Below, in pieces: positions 1-10,673 of a DNA stretch of 64,000 nucleotides. A program made the position numbers and the translations under genes. Location: positions 26,266,493 to 26,330,492 of the forward strand of contig NC_068347.1 in NCBI RefSeq assembly GCF_014633365.1, written 5' to 3'. The notes beneath the pieces were generated by a model that was not told the origin of the DNA, did no database searches, and was given only the letters and a program-made list of their open reading frames with translations. The DNA is from Diospyros lotus. Lineage: Eukaryota; Streptophyta; Magnoliopsida; Ericales; Ebenaceae. Positions within the stretch are counted from its first letter, which is position 1. Each line of letters begins with the position of its first letter.

Positions 1-1
1 T

Positions 2-340
2 CTGAACTATACAATCATCACTAGCAAGTGTAAGGGCCCCCGGTACCCAGCCAATATCTGTTGTCCAGCTTTTGTAGAATTTGCTTGCCCTTACGTGGAT
101 GAGATTAACGACTTAAGTAATGACTGCGCCTCAACCATGTTCAGCTACATCAACCTCTACGGCAAATACCCACCTGGCCTTTTCGCGAATGAGTGCCAGG
201 GCGACAAAAACGGGCTTCTATGCCCCGCAAGTTCACCAGCAGAATCACAAAATGCCGATGGGAGTCACTTCATACGTAGTCCACCCCCACTGCTAGTTCT
301 CACAACAGGCCTTGTGTTGCTGTTATTGCAACTATTCTGA
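2..340 (+). CDS. LORELEI-like GPI-anchored protein, copy 0, last exon (5' part outside window)
   Basis: This is the last exon of an LLG/LRE-family gene, cut by the left window edge. The reading frame is open from base 2 to the TGA at 338-340. It has the family signature: the N-glycosylation site NYT, SKCKGPRYP, a CC pair, EFACPY, NDCASTMFSYINLYGKYPPGLFANEC, and a final PC-like cysteine. The C-terminus has a Ser/Pro/Ala spacer followed by a hydrophobic tail ending LVLLLLQLF, as expected for GPI-anchor addition. Family members sit on the plasma membrane and act as chaperones and co-receptors of FERONIA-type receptor kinases in RALF signalling. This copy differs from the other three around the CC pair (CCPAFVEFACPYVDEIND here, CCAALAEFACPYADELND elsewhere). 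The upstream exons and the first cysteine cannot be seen, so functionality is unknown. Confidence 0.9.
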   Translation: MNYTIITSKCKGPRYPANICCPAFVEFACPYVDEINDLSNDCASTMFSYINLYGKYPPGLFANECQGDKNGLLCPASSPAESQNADGSHFIRSPPPLLVLTTGLVLLLLQLF

Positions 341-2438
341 AGACTTTTACCTTGTTTTCTCCACGAATTTTGTGTTTCATTAACCTCAGTCAAAGTCACG
401 GTTTCCAGATAGGTTTGAGGAATGCTTTCTTGTCAGGACCACATCTGCTAGGTTTTACATTCTTTGATTCCTGTAACGGAAGATAGTGTTTGTATCTGTT
501 TGTGCATCATGTTACCAGGCCAGATGATTTTAACTGCAAAATGAATCTCTTTGGCTTCTCTAAGATCATATTTATCATATATACTTCCATATATTATGGA
601 ATCGATGTTCTCTATGGGCTTGTTTGGATGTCTACTGCATATAATATCCGGACATCTTTAAATTTTTTTTGAAGTAGTAGTTAAACTCAAGGGGTATTTT
701 TGTAATCTTTCAAGTGATTGAAAACATCCTAAGGGCATTTTGGAAATTTTAAGGGGCACAAACAATTTTTTTTTTTTTAAGAAGAATGGAGCTTAAGTGT
801 CATTTTTCAAAGATTTTTGGGGTGCTGGTATAAATCCCAAAAGTTATGGGATAAAAACCAATAACCCAAAATTGGGGAGTCCAAGGATCTATTGCAAGGG
901 GTTAAATGAAAAAAAAAATCAGAAATAGAGGGGATAAATCGTAATTTTCAAAAATCCAGCAACTTGCAATGCAACTTTCTTTGTTGTACGACCACAATTC
1001 TAATATGGGATCTCAATAGAGAGGTTTAACCTAAGGATGAAGGAAAAAAAAAGAAAAGAAAAGAAAAATGGTGGATTGGATTGTAACTTTTAAGTTGTTT
1101 ATATGATTAATTTTATCTATAAATAAGTATTTTTAGCGTAGAGTTTTTGAGGTTTGGATAAGGGATTTTTATTGTTGTCTTCTCAAATATTTGGTAAAGT
1201 TTTGAGTGATTTTGGGTTCATTTTAAAAAATTGGGTGTTTCATGGGCTATAGTTGGAATTCGAGTTTGTTTGGTTGGAAAAAGAAAGCAAAAATTGAAAT
1301 TAGGGGATTAAAGGAGGTAGATAATGAGGAGAGGAAGAGATTGGGTGTTTTGGAAAATTTTGTGAGGAGTTGAGAAAGACTCAATAAACTAATCTAGTTA
1401 GACATTATCGACAATAACTAAGGGTAAGCTTAACTGGAAAATGAGGAAAAAAAAAAGAAAATAAATGATAAAAAAATAAGAAAAATAAAATTAAAAAAAG
1501 TTAAAACGATGATCAACAGTAAGAGTTTCGTTGTAGAAGATGGTCGGAAGAGAAAAAATGTCAAGCACATGAGCAACACACGCGGGACACTTAGCGTGTG
1601 ATTTGTGCATAAACAACACGTATTAGTGAAAAAGAATTGAAAATAATTAAAAAAGAAAATAATTATGAAAAAATAAGAAATATTTTGAAAGGGAATTCAA
1701 GTATTTGGGAGATAATCCAAGTTTGGGAAAAGCACATTTGGCTCATCGATATCACAAATAAAAGGTTAGAAGTCGACATATTATAAAAATATTTTGTCAA
1801 TTTTTTTTAAGAATAATTTAGGTATGAGTATTTTATTTGCATAATTAACATAAAAATATAAGATTACCTGGCAATGTCTTGAATATTATGTAATCAAATG
1901 TGAAAATTTATCTTGCACATACTAGTTACTATTTTGAAAAATTCATATGAATATGCAATTGCAATCCCTGGTTTGTTTATTCTTGTCATAAATTTTGTAC
2001 AAAAATATTTTTGAAACATGTAGCTCATCCCAAAATGTTTTTTTTTTTTTTATAAAATATATATATATGTAGATGTAATAGATGATCCACCAAATAAGGT
2101 ACTAATCGATGAATAAGACATGAGGATAATGAATTTATTTTTTTAAATTTTAGACTTACTTTCACTTTTCTCTTCAATGCTTCAAGTTTGTACTCTTATT
2201 TATGTTTTTTTTTTAAATAAAAGAAATATGTATAGATAGAAATAAAGTAGGGGCGGATCCAAAAATCTATATAGGGAGAGACTAAAATTTTTTTTTGAGG
2301 TATAAAATTACACATCACAAATTTTGAGGTGGGCTAGAATTTTTTTTGACTGAATTATTAGTAAAATTTATTATTTTTTATATTAAAAAATTAATTTTTA
2401 TATTAAAAAAATAATTTTAATATTTAAAAAATAATACA
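341..2438. repeat. LLG downstream flank, array unit 0
   Basis: This AT-rich stretch has no gene. Its sequence recurs after each LLG copy (13256-15004 plus 19146-19427, 25542-27440 and 35675-37440), so it belongs to the tandem array unit. The first 330 bases are the 3' UTR. The small open frame at 490-672 recurs in all copies but lies in this UTR and has no recognisable product. Confidence 0.8.
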
Positions 2439-4309
2439 GAACACAAATTAAGACATACCCCAGCTTACATGATCACGTAAGTGAAGCACACACTCAAGAT
2501 CAAAACAAGGTTGTAGCTAAAAATATAGCAGAAGCAACAATGGAGTTACATAAAATGAAAAGTAATGAACAACTCTAGATGAAATCGGCTCCAGATCCAA
2601 AGGCGCGTTAATGCACGTCTTCCAGATGAACGTGAAGACCAGGGAGAAGCTACGAACCTGAAGGCGAGCATGGAAGAGCCACCCAACTAGCAATGTGTAC
2701 AAAGTGACAAACTAGGACCAGAGAAATAAACTAGTAAGTGTCACCAAGTAACCCAGGACACATAGTGGAACAAACACTAGAGCCACAACTATCAATTCAT
2801 AGCCCAACTCAAGAGTTATCGTTTTACTATAGAGACACACATGGGTTCTGCCCCCTCCAAATTACTAAGTGTAACAACCCGTTAGTAGGTCTAGAAGTTT
2901 ATTAATATTTTAATTGTGAAAATTTAGAGATTTGCTCTATTAAATTGAATGTTGGGAAATATTCTTATGTGTCAAAATTTATGTATTTAAATTCATGAAT
3001 TGGGTTGCCCATTTGGGCCAAGTGTTTAAAGTCCAAGAATGTGATGGGTTTAGAGAAATCCTATGGGCCTAAAATGAATTGGGCAATTAGTAAAGAGGGT
3101 ATGGGAATTATATATATGTGCATATCTTGATGTGGCAAAATTATATAAATAAATGATGTATTAAATTTATGGATTGGACTTTGGAAGCTTGGGTTGAGCC
3201 CAATGGAAGATTTTTGTATATTGCAAGTGTTGTATGGTTGTGAAGCCTATTGGACTTAATGTTATGTTGAGGCCTTTTTGGTGGGCAAATGGGCCATTAT
3301 AATTAATTGAGCTAATGAGTTGGGTTTGGACCCATGTAAGAGTATGAGTGGATTTTTGAATTGGGCTTAGGCCCATGTGTAAAATATGAGAGATGGAATT
3401 TAATAAATGAAATTATATATATATATATATTTGTATTTTGTGGATTAAAAGAAAAGAAGAAAAGAATTGTAAAATGCAAAGTGACCAAATGGTCCTTGCT
3501 TTATTGAAAAAGGTAAGGGCAATTAGGGAATTTCATAAGTGGATTTTATTATAAATGAATTTATGAGTATAATGGAGTAGAAAGGAAAATGAAAAAGAAA
3601 AGAAAAAGAGGTAAATGACCATAATGGGTTCAATGGCTTGTGGTGTGTGTGCAAAGGAGAGGGGTAAAGTTGTAATTTGGCCAAGGGAGTGGTTGGAAGG
3701 TTGGTGGGTGGTTATCCCTTCCTCCAAGCTTTCTTTCTTTTCCTTGTCTTTTTCTTTTCTTCCTTCTCTATCCTCCCGATCGGCCATCTTCTTAATCTTC
3801 ATCTTCTTCTTTCCTTCTCCTTCTTCATTTTGATGTCTATGGAAGCTTGAAGTGAAGTTGCAGCTGGGTGCATTCTTCTCCGTGGGTTTTTCTTCATTAA
3901 AGGCAAGTTCTTCTTACATTTTTTTTTTGGTTATGTAAGTTATTATTTCTTCTTTGTTTGTTTCGTTGTAAGATCATGTTGATTTTCCTTGTTAATAAAG
4001 CCTTGGGCCCTTTTCTTTTGGGTCACGTTGGTTTCCTTTTGGGTTCCTTGGTTTTCGAATCTTCTATTTTGTTAGGAGATCAAATCATGAGTTTATATTG
4101 ATAGGTGGATTATTTTCTTATTCCGTTAAAATCTTGTGTTTTGTCATCAATGGGTCTTTTTGTGAGTTTTCATTAGGGTTTAGTTCACCCTAAATTCTCA
4201 AAGGAATGACACTTGATTGATTAGGAATGTTAGAGAAACAAGATTTGGTGTATCTTGTTTGGGAGGTTGAGTTTTGTGGGTTGTCGTTGTTATTTTTAAG
4301 CTTCAGGCC

Positions 4310-4572
4310 TCTGTTGGTCGACCAAGTTTTTCTGTCGGTCGACCAAGTATGTGTTTTGTTCTTCAGTTGGTCGACCAAGCATTTCTATCGGTCGACCAAG
4401 TAATAATTTAAGCTTCTGTTAGTCGGCCAAGTGGTTTCAGTCGGTCGACCAAGTGATAATTTAAGTTTTTGTTAGTCGACCAAGTGTTTTTACTTAGTCG
4501 ACCAAGTCCCTATTTAGTCGACTAACTCTCTTTCATCCGTTGACTAACTCTTTTATTCGGTCAACCAACAGA
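4310..4572. repeat. Array of degenerate palindromes GGTCGACC inside the solo LTR
   Basis: About eleven copies of a core like ttGGTCGACCAAgt are spaced roughly 15-35 bases apart. Early copies are near-perfect palindromes containing a SalI-type GTCGAC centre. Later ones drift to tagtcgactaac and cggtcaaccaac. Confidence 0.85.
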
Positions 4573-4784
4573 ATGTAAAGATTCTTTCTTTTTGGTCCGA
4601 TTCTTTTCTAATGCTTGAAATTCTTCCCCAAAACTCTTGTGATGTTTTACTTGCTTCAAAAATCATCTCGTGGATATGTAAGTGTTCCAAAAATGGGGAA
4701 GTTAATTAATGGTGGGAATTAAAGACGAAAATCATGAGTTTTTAAATGGTGAATTCATGTAATCAACTTGTTTGACCTTGAGAA

Positions 4785-5165
4785 ATGGTATGAAAATGAA
4801 TCCCAATAAATAATGCTAAATCACGTGATGAAAATACCACTAGCTCATGTAAGGATGAAATCTTGAAATATCTAAGTGTGCATAATGATCATAATGAGAA
4901 CATTTCTAATAATGAAGCATGTCGATATGTTTACTTGAAAACCCTCATGAGCATTGTATGGTATTATTATTTATGGTATGGAAATGAATCTCAATGAATG
5001 ATGCCAAATCATATGATGAAAATATCATTGGCTCATGTGAGGAGATAATCTTGAAATGGTTAAATGCGCATGATGATTATGAGGATAACATTGCTAATAA
5101 TGTAGCATGTTTGATATGCTTACTTGAAACCTACATGAGCATTGCATGGTATTATTATTTGCGCA
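4785..5165. repeat. Tandem duplication of about 190 bp inside the solo LTR
   Basis: A block starting ggtatgaaaatgaatcccaa near 4788 is repeated from about 4976 with roughly 15-20% divergence. Both copies end in gtatggtattattattt or a close variant. Confidence 0.8.
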
Positions 5166-5339
5166 CTTATTATTTTGCGCGGCGGTTACGTACCGCGGGT
5201 TGAGAAAAGGATATCCTAAAGAGCGCCTGACACGGGAAAGGTGGCCATAGACCCGGTTGGCGATGCTCAAGCCAAATGAATGGCTAAATGATTTTTCTAT
5301 GTATATGTATGCATGCATGTGAATGAAAGGCCTTGAGGG

Positions 5340-5575
5340 CTGATATGCTGCATGGAAAATTATATATATTCATGAGAAATGAAATGATGCATAAATTGCA
5401 TAATGCTAATAGCATGGAAATGATCATAACCATTGAGAAATGAAATGATGCATGAAAATGATCATAATGATTAAGAAATGAAATGATGCATGCACAATGC
5501 CAATGGCATGGAAATGATTAAGAAATGAAATGATGCATAAAATGCATAATGACAATGGCATGGGAATGATAATAA
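5340..5575. repeat. Short imperfect tandem repeats, core gaaatgaaatgatgcat
   Basis: Four or five imperfect units built on gaaatgaaatgatgcat, alternating with aatggcatggaaatgat, fill this stretch of the solo LTR. Confidence 0.7.
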
Positions 5576-6130
5576 TGATGGGATCTAATGGGAAATGCTA
5601 CTCGTACTTGGGAAGTCGGGTCTATTCCATTTTGGTTTATCCATGCCTTGACTCTATTGTCTTTATTGTTGTATATATATACTTGCTGAGCCTTATGGCT
5701 CACCTTGCTTATTCCTGTCATTCCAGGTAAGGGATAAGCTATTGCTGAGGGCAAGTCCAATGAGGCTAAAGCCCGGGTTTAGTTATGTACAGGGATATCC
5801 CAGCCTCAAGATCTATGGGTGTAATGTTGAGGGCAAGAAATAGAGAGTTCAATGTGTTGTTAGAACCTTAGTGCCATTTTATTTGAAAAATGTATGGGCG
5901 GTAAGCCCAAGATGATAATGTAAAGGGTGTGTAATATTTAATTTGAGCTCCTATTGATAGTGAGCAAATGTAGAGATGTTTTATTTTGGCTCCTGATGAT
6001 CAGTGAGCAAGTAAAAAAAAAAAAAAAGAATTGGTGTTTATTCTGAGTTTATTGTTCTTGTATCCATTTCGTAACGACCTCCTTTCGAATTTCCTATGCT
6101 AGCAGGATGATCCGGGAGATGGCTGCTACA

Positions 6131-6535
6131 CTAAGTATGCTCACATACCGTTTGACTATGGAAACGCACAGGGGGTCTGCCCGCTCCAAGTTACTAAGTA
6201 GCGCGTTAACGCACGTCTTCTAGATGAGCGTGAACACCAGGGAGAAGCTACGAACCTGAAAGCAAGCACAGAAGAGCCACCCAACTGGCAATGTGTACAA
6301 AGTGACAAACTAGGAGTAGAGAAATAAACCAGTAAGTGTCACCAAGTAACCCCGGGACACATACTGGAACAAACACTCAGAGCCACAACTATCAAATCAT
6401 AGCCCAACTCAGGAGTTATCATTTTACTATAGAGACTGCACACATGGGTTCTGCCCCCTCCAAATTACTAAGTATGTCGACATATCGTTTGACTATGAAA
6501 ATGCACAGAGGTCTGCCCGCTCTAAGTTACTAAGT
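6131..6535. repeat. Local direct duplication of the LINE 3' tail
   Basis: The sequence from about 6196 to 6480 repeats 2600-2869: gcacgtcttc, the accagggagaagctacgaac block, and gttctgccccctccaaatta. Copy B of the LINE lacks this extra copy, so the duplication arose after the two LINE copies separated. Confidence 0.75.
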
Positions 6536-7072
6536 AGACAACCACCTGAGTAGGCAAAAACAAGAGGTTGCAAAGCCATCCTACATGACATCATGTACAA
6601 AGTAAAATCTAGGATCGAAGGATAGCATCAGTTTTGGTCACCAGAGTCTCTCAACTCCAGGGAACTCATTGACACACCCCAACGATCCAACATTGTCAAG
6701 TCATATCTGGCAGTATGGCCATCCACCGTTTGACTATGGAGACGCACAGGGGTTTTTCCCGCTCCAAGTTATTGAGTAGAATGGTTTACCTGAGGCAGGA
6801 GTGCTGGTCAGCAGGGAGTCGCTAAAAATACCACAGTGCACGGCTTTGTAGAGTATGGGGAAAGGGGATGGTGACCAACCGTGCCCACACGACACACTGA
6901 CCTGATGTGCAAGCTGGTCTGCAGACTGCTCGGAACCTCACCAGCACCGGTTGTTGCGTTCACACCACAAAAAATATACCATCGCTTGCAAGACTAAACG
7001 ATTAGCAACATCCCAAGGATTTTTACCTTTTCATCGAGCCACTGCCCAAAGGACCCCCGTATCCCATTGACG

Positions 7073-9062
7073 CTAGGGCCATGCAAATTTCTTTGAACGC
7101 CAAAAAAATGACACCTCCTGCCTAGAATAGGAACATTTAAAGAATAAATGACTGTGTCTCTCAGAATCTATCCTGTAAAGAAAACATCTATTGTGAAATG
7201 GAAGAAATAGATTAATGCGATCAAGAGTATATAATCGTTCCCTAACTGCTAACCATAGAATAAATGAATGCGTAGGGACTCCATACCCAAACCAAACCAA
7301 CCGATGCCATGGGACTCGGTCTCGTTGTTCTAACAAATCATGTAATACCGACCTAATAGAGAATGTACCATCTGGGGCCAGGGTCCAAACCAGCACATCA
7401 CTACTCCCAACCCTAGGGGCCCCCAGCATCTGGTGCTGGATAAGCTTTGGAGATAGACATGTCCAGTCTGACGACCACTCCCACCTACCATCTACAATGA
7501 TGTTAGAAACACGGGTCGTAATCGGGATATCGAGCATATGGGGAAGCTGATAGGAGAAACGATTGACAAGGATCCCAAAGGGGTGTTACTTATTGTACCA
7601 CAGAAAAACACGACTGCCGTCCCTTACTTTCCACCCAAACTTATCTCTGACCACATGTCGGACAGATAAGAGCTTTCTCAACTACCAAGGGCAGGAATGC
7701 GACACTAGGAGCATCCATAGGCAGTTGTTCTTGATCGGAAACGTGTGGATCCATTTTACCCACAAGGACTCGCTCTTGCTTGACAAGAGCCTCCAGATTA
7801 ACTTTGTTAGCATTGCCTTGTTCCACAAAAAAAAAAAAAAAAGGGTTTTAATCCAAGACCTCATTGCTCTTTTGGACAACACACATCACGCCACATGACC
7901 TTAGCTTTGTGGGAATCCTCATCTGACCCACTCCAAAGGAAATTCTTGATGATGCCCTCTAACTCCTTAATCACCTGCTTGGGTAACAAGAAGATAGACG
8001 CCCAATACAGGTATATCATAGCAGGAATCGAATGAGCCAGCTGAAGTATATCCCCAAAAGACAAAGACCGACTACGTCATGAGCACAACTGATTCTTCAC
8101 TTTATCTAAGATGGGCTTACAATCCTCGTAAACTAGCTTCGTTAACAATAGGGGGACCCCCAGGTACCTCATGGGGAGTTAACCTTCGTGGAATGCCGAA
8201 GGAAGGAACAAACTCTCTCTTAAGGTCTCATCTCAACAAGACACAAAGCAATCACTCTTCGTGGGATTAGCGTGCAAACCAGACACCAGAGAAATTTCCC
8301 CAAGCATTCCTTGAGGATTATAATAGAAGCAACGTCTCATTGAGAGAATAATAAGAGGTCATCAGGAAACAGAAGCATCACCGTCCTAGATTGCTCACAC
8401 TATTAATGAAACTTGAAATCGAGAGACTGGACGTGTCAGCTGATGATACCCTGCAACACTTGCATGACCAACACAAACAGATAAGGCAAAACTTACCTCC
8501 CTAAAAAAACCCATGCAGTTAAGCATTAATCTTGACTGAAAAGCGAGGGCTGGTGACGCATTCATGAATCCAACCATAGAATCTAGGCAGGAAGTTCATC
8601 AGTTGAAGAATAGCTAACAAGAAATCCCATTCAACTGAATCATAAGCCGATGCCAAGTTAACTTTCATAGCACGTTTCGACTGACCCTTATGAAGATGGT
8701 ATAAGACACTAGCTCTTGGGCCAGTAAGATATTATCTCTTATCGATCGACCTGCCACAAAAGCTGTTTGGGACTCATCAACCAAGTCTGGAAGCACTATC
8801 TTCAGCCTATTTGCCAAGATATTTGAAATGATTTTATAGACAATATTACAGCACGAGATCGGTCTGAACTGAGTCGAGGACTTTTGGATGGGGAACCTTA
8901 GGGACTAAACTAATCACAGTGGCATTGACCTCTCCTAATAAATGCCTCATACTAAAAAAATTTCCAACAACCTCTACCACATCAGATCCCAAGCTTTCCT
9001 AAAGAACTTGACCATGAAACCATTTGGCCCCGGAGCGTTATCGTCTCCCATACTGAATAGGA
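7073..9062 (-). pseudogene. LINE reverse transcriptase and zf-RVT domain, decayed (copy A)
   Basis: Read on the - strand, it starts near 9062 with an RT entry motif (DDNAPGPNGF). It continues through the palm region and ends in a zf-RVT domain (7073-7537) with the pattern VPWHRLVWFGYGVPTHSFILW. The catalytic FADD motif, intact in copy B, reads FPDD here. Stop codons, frameshifts and a 16-base A-run near 7827-7843 break the frame. The endonuclease and ORF1 regions are absent. It cannot encode an active enzyme. Confidence 0.85.
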
Positions 9063-9747
9063 CTAGCCTTACTTTTTTCTTTCTCTTATTTTTAAAATAA
9101 TATATATTATCACATATATTTTTTATATAAGCAAGTCATCACATTTCAATCAATTTCCAATTCACCCCTTTCAAATTTAGCCGTTATATGACATGCTACA
9201 ATACTTATTTTGTGCCAATTTTCCAACACTTCACACACAAGTAACATATATCATCAAGATGCTGCTTAAACCACCCTACAACAGTCTTAACTGGCTCTGC
9301 AGTTCATGGTCAACATCTTCACAATTTACACTTCCAAAACACTAGCATCTTCATTCTTCCAAGCACAACAAGAATACTCGCTGGAAACTGGTTTGTGATT
9401 ACAACTCAAGCATCTTTATCTGCAAAAAAAAGTCCGAAACTTTTCACAAGACACGCCGGTGAGTTTAATCAACGAGGTGTTGTCTTACAAAAGGTACTTG
9501 CCTAGAAGTTTCAGCTATGCATTAGGTTTTTGAGTGTCAATTTGATCTTTGATATGCTCAATACATTGAAATACAGTATCTATGAAATATTTCTGTAGGA
9601 AGGACACATTTACAGTTCAAAGAACCAAGTAGATTCATTATTCCAATTATTATATTATATTCACCTCAGATTTTACAAGTTGAGTTTTATGTTGGCAAAC
9701 GGAGTAAATTATCGGAACATTGCCGGTGCAAACTGGTTTGACAGTCT
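9063..9747. repeat. ARP8 3' flank, duplicated (unit 1)
   Basis: No gene is seen. The sequence matches 22495-23181, 29215-29814 and 37800-38215, which lie just 3' of ARP8 or of its fragments on the - strand. It is the non-coding downstream flank carried along in each array unit. Confidence 0.7.
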
Positions 9748-10278
9748 TCACCATATGAGGCTTCGCCTGGATGTATGTCGGAACTGTTTCTTTGCGATGC
9801 ACCAGCGACCGGGGAAAGTGCTCAACTGTACCAAGGCAAAGCAAAAATAGATATTAACTTGTGAGTTGATAGTAGAGTATGAAAGTTGTATATATTGCAT
9901 TTTGTGAAGCCCTAATATTTGAATGCATAACTGCAGAAGGACCAGATTACCATCCTTTCGAATGACATATTCTATGACACTAGCTTAACCAGCTCACATT
10001 ATAAGATGTTGCAGCAGACAATCACTTGTGGATTGAGAAAAAGCTTTAATTAATGAGCAAAAAAGAAAAAAAGCTCTAAATTTGTCACCAATGCAGGCAT
10101 ACAAGTAAATTAGTGATCTTTGCACGTCCGTAGATAATCAACATAGTGCGGTAGCTTACATTACTGATGAGCTATGCTCCGAACCATGCAGAATCTACAC
10201 CATAGGGAGCAGAAATCACTCTTATTCCAGAGGTACCGAATGAGGAAGAAGTCTGCTGAGATCCTTCTCTTAACCTTC
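9748..10278 (-). pseudogene. ARP8 3'-end fragment, pseudogene copy 1
   Basis: This holds the last two exons of ARP8 on the - strand. The last exon (9825-9748) is intact and encodes LSTFPGRWCIAKKQFRHTSR and then a stop codon four residues later. The next exon upstream (10278-10160) is broken: a lysine codon has become TAG near the donor, one base is missing near the middle, and extra bases shift the frame near the acceptor. All more 5' ARP8 exons are missing, and sequence upstream of the next LLG follows instead. It cannot make an actin-related protein. It lies antisense just upstream of LLG copy 1. Confidence 0.85.
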
Positions 10279-10387
10279 CTGGAAAATAAAGATCAAAGAG
10301 GTATAAAAGGTTTTCATTCAACAGATATATGCACCTCATTTAATTATTCAATGGCCTGCATCTATATATTTATTCTTTAATATTTAT

Positions 10388-10466
10388 TGATAGCAACAGT
10401 ATGGTTGCACCTTTCACCTTTGTAACAAAAAAGATCATGGGTTTGAGAAGTGGAAACAGCCTTTTT
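10388..10466 (+). mobile_element. Truncated Au-like SINE at the array junction (copy 1)
   Basis: The 5' part of a tRNA-derived SINE: a box A-like tagcaacagtatggttg, a box B-like gggtttgagaagtgg, then gaaacagcctttt. It stops where the full copy in ARP8 (38851-38996) continues. The ARP8-derived sequence ends here and the LLG promoter begins. Confidence 0.65.
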
Positions 10467-10673
10467 ACAATTCACGAGACCGAACAGCTCATCATGCGGT
10501 TGGGTTTCTTAATTAACAATTCACGAGACCGAACAGCTCTCTCTCTCTCTCTACAGTTCTCTCTTATTCAGGGCTGAACCATTCATTAGATCTTCGTTCA
10601 GGCAGGAGGAAGATCAAGATGTCCTTCTGATCCAACACTTGCTCCGTCCCTATTCTCTCTCCAAATCTCGAAA
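10467..10673 (+). promoter_or_regulatory. LLG copy 1 upstream region with CT microsatellite
   Basis: The 5' region of LLG copy 1. A 24-base motif (acaattcacgagaccgaaca plus gctc) occurs twice (near 10466 and 10518). It is followed by a CT run at about 10537-10552, a typical plant pyrimidine patch just upstream of a start codon. No convincing TATA box could be assigned. Confidence 0.5.

Larger units (their letters stand above)
2870..6130 (+). mobile_element. Solo LTR, 3261 bp, with 5-bp target duplication CTAAG
   Basis: The element starts TGTAACAACCC and ends GGCTGCTACA, giving TG..CA ends with an inverted TGTA/TACA. It is flanked by CTAAG at 2865-2869 and again at 6131-6135. The same LINE tail continues on both sides, and copy B (near 19860) shows the uninterrupted site. 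No gag, pol, primer-binding site or second LTR is present, so this is a solo LTR left by LTR-LTR recombination. Its length and the pyrimidine-rich stretch with ttgctgagccttatggctca near 5680 resemble long LTRs of Ty3/gypsy chromoviruses (Del/Tekay type); that family assignment is inference and the strand is tentative. Confidence 0.85.
2439..9062 (-). mobile_element. LINE (non-LTR retrotransposon) remnant A, interrupted by a solo LTR
   Basis: This is a 5'-truncated plant L1-type LINE on the - strand. Only the reverse transcriptase and the C-terminal zinc-binding zf-RVT region survive, followed by a long 3' tail that reaches about 2439. A solo LTR (2870-6130) and a local duplication (6131-6535) interrupt the tail. 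A second copy lies at 19428-22494 with the same ends and the same A-run inside the coding region, so the LINE was inserted and already broken before the array unit duplicated. The tail holds recurring units of about 55 bp ending in ccaagttactaagtag (near 6140-6195, 6478-6535 and 6725-6780). Confidence 0.8.

Noticed and set aside
490..672. A 60-codon open frame found after each LLG copy
   Set aside because: It lies in the 3' UTR and flank, and is conserved only because the whole unit is duplicated.
3533..3833. Overlapping open frames within the solo LTR
   Set aside because: Low-complexity Lys/Glu- or Ser/Phe-rich translation of a pyrimidine-rich LTR region.
4310..4572. Repeat-spacer pattern of GGTCGACC as CRISPR or satellite
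   Set aside because: Spacing is irregular, the motif decays steadily, and it sits within a eukaryotic LTR.
9650..9844. A 64-codon open frame conserved in three places on the - strand (also 23084-23278 and 29717-29911)
   Set aside because: It is the ARP8 last exon read in a wrong frame plus its flank; the conservation comes from the duplication.
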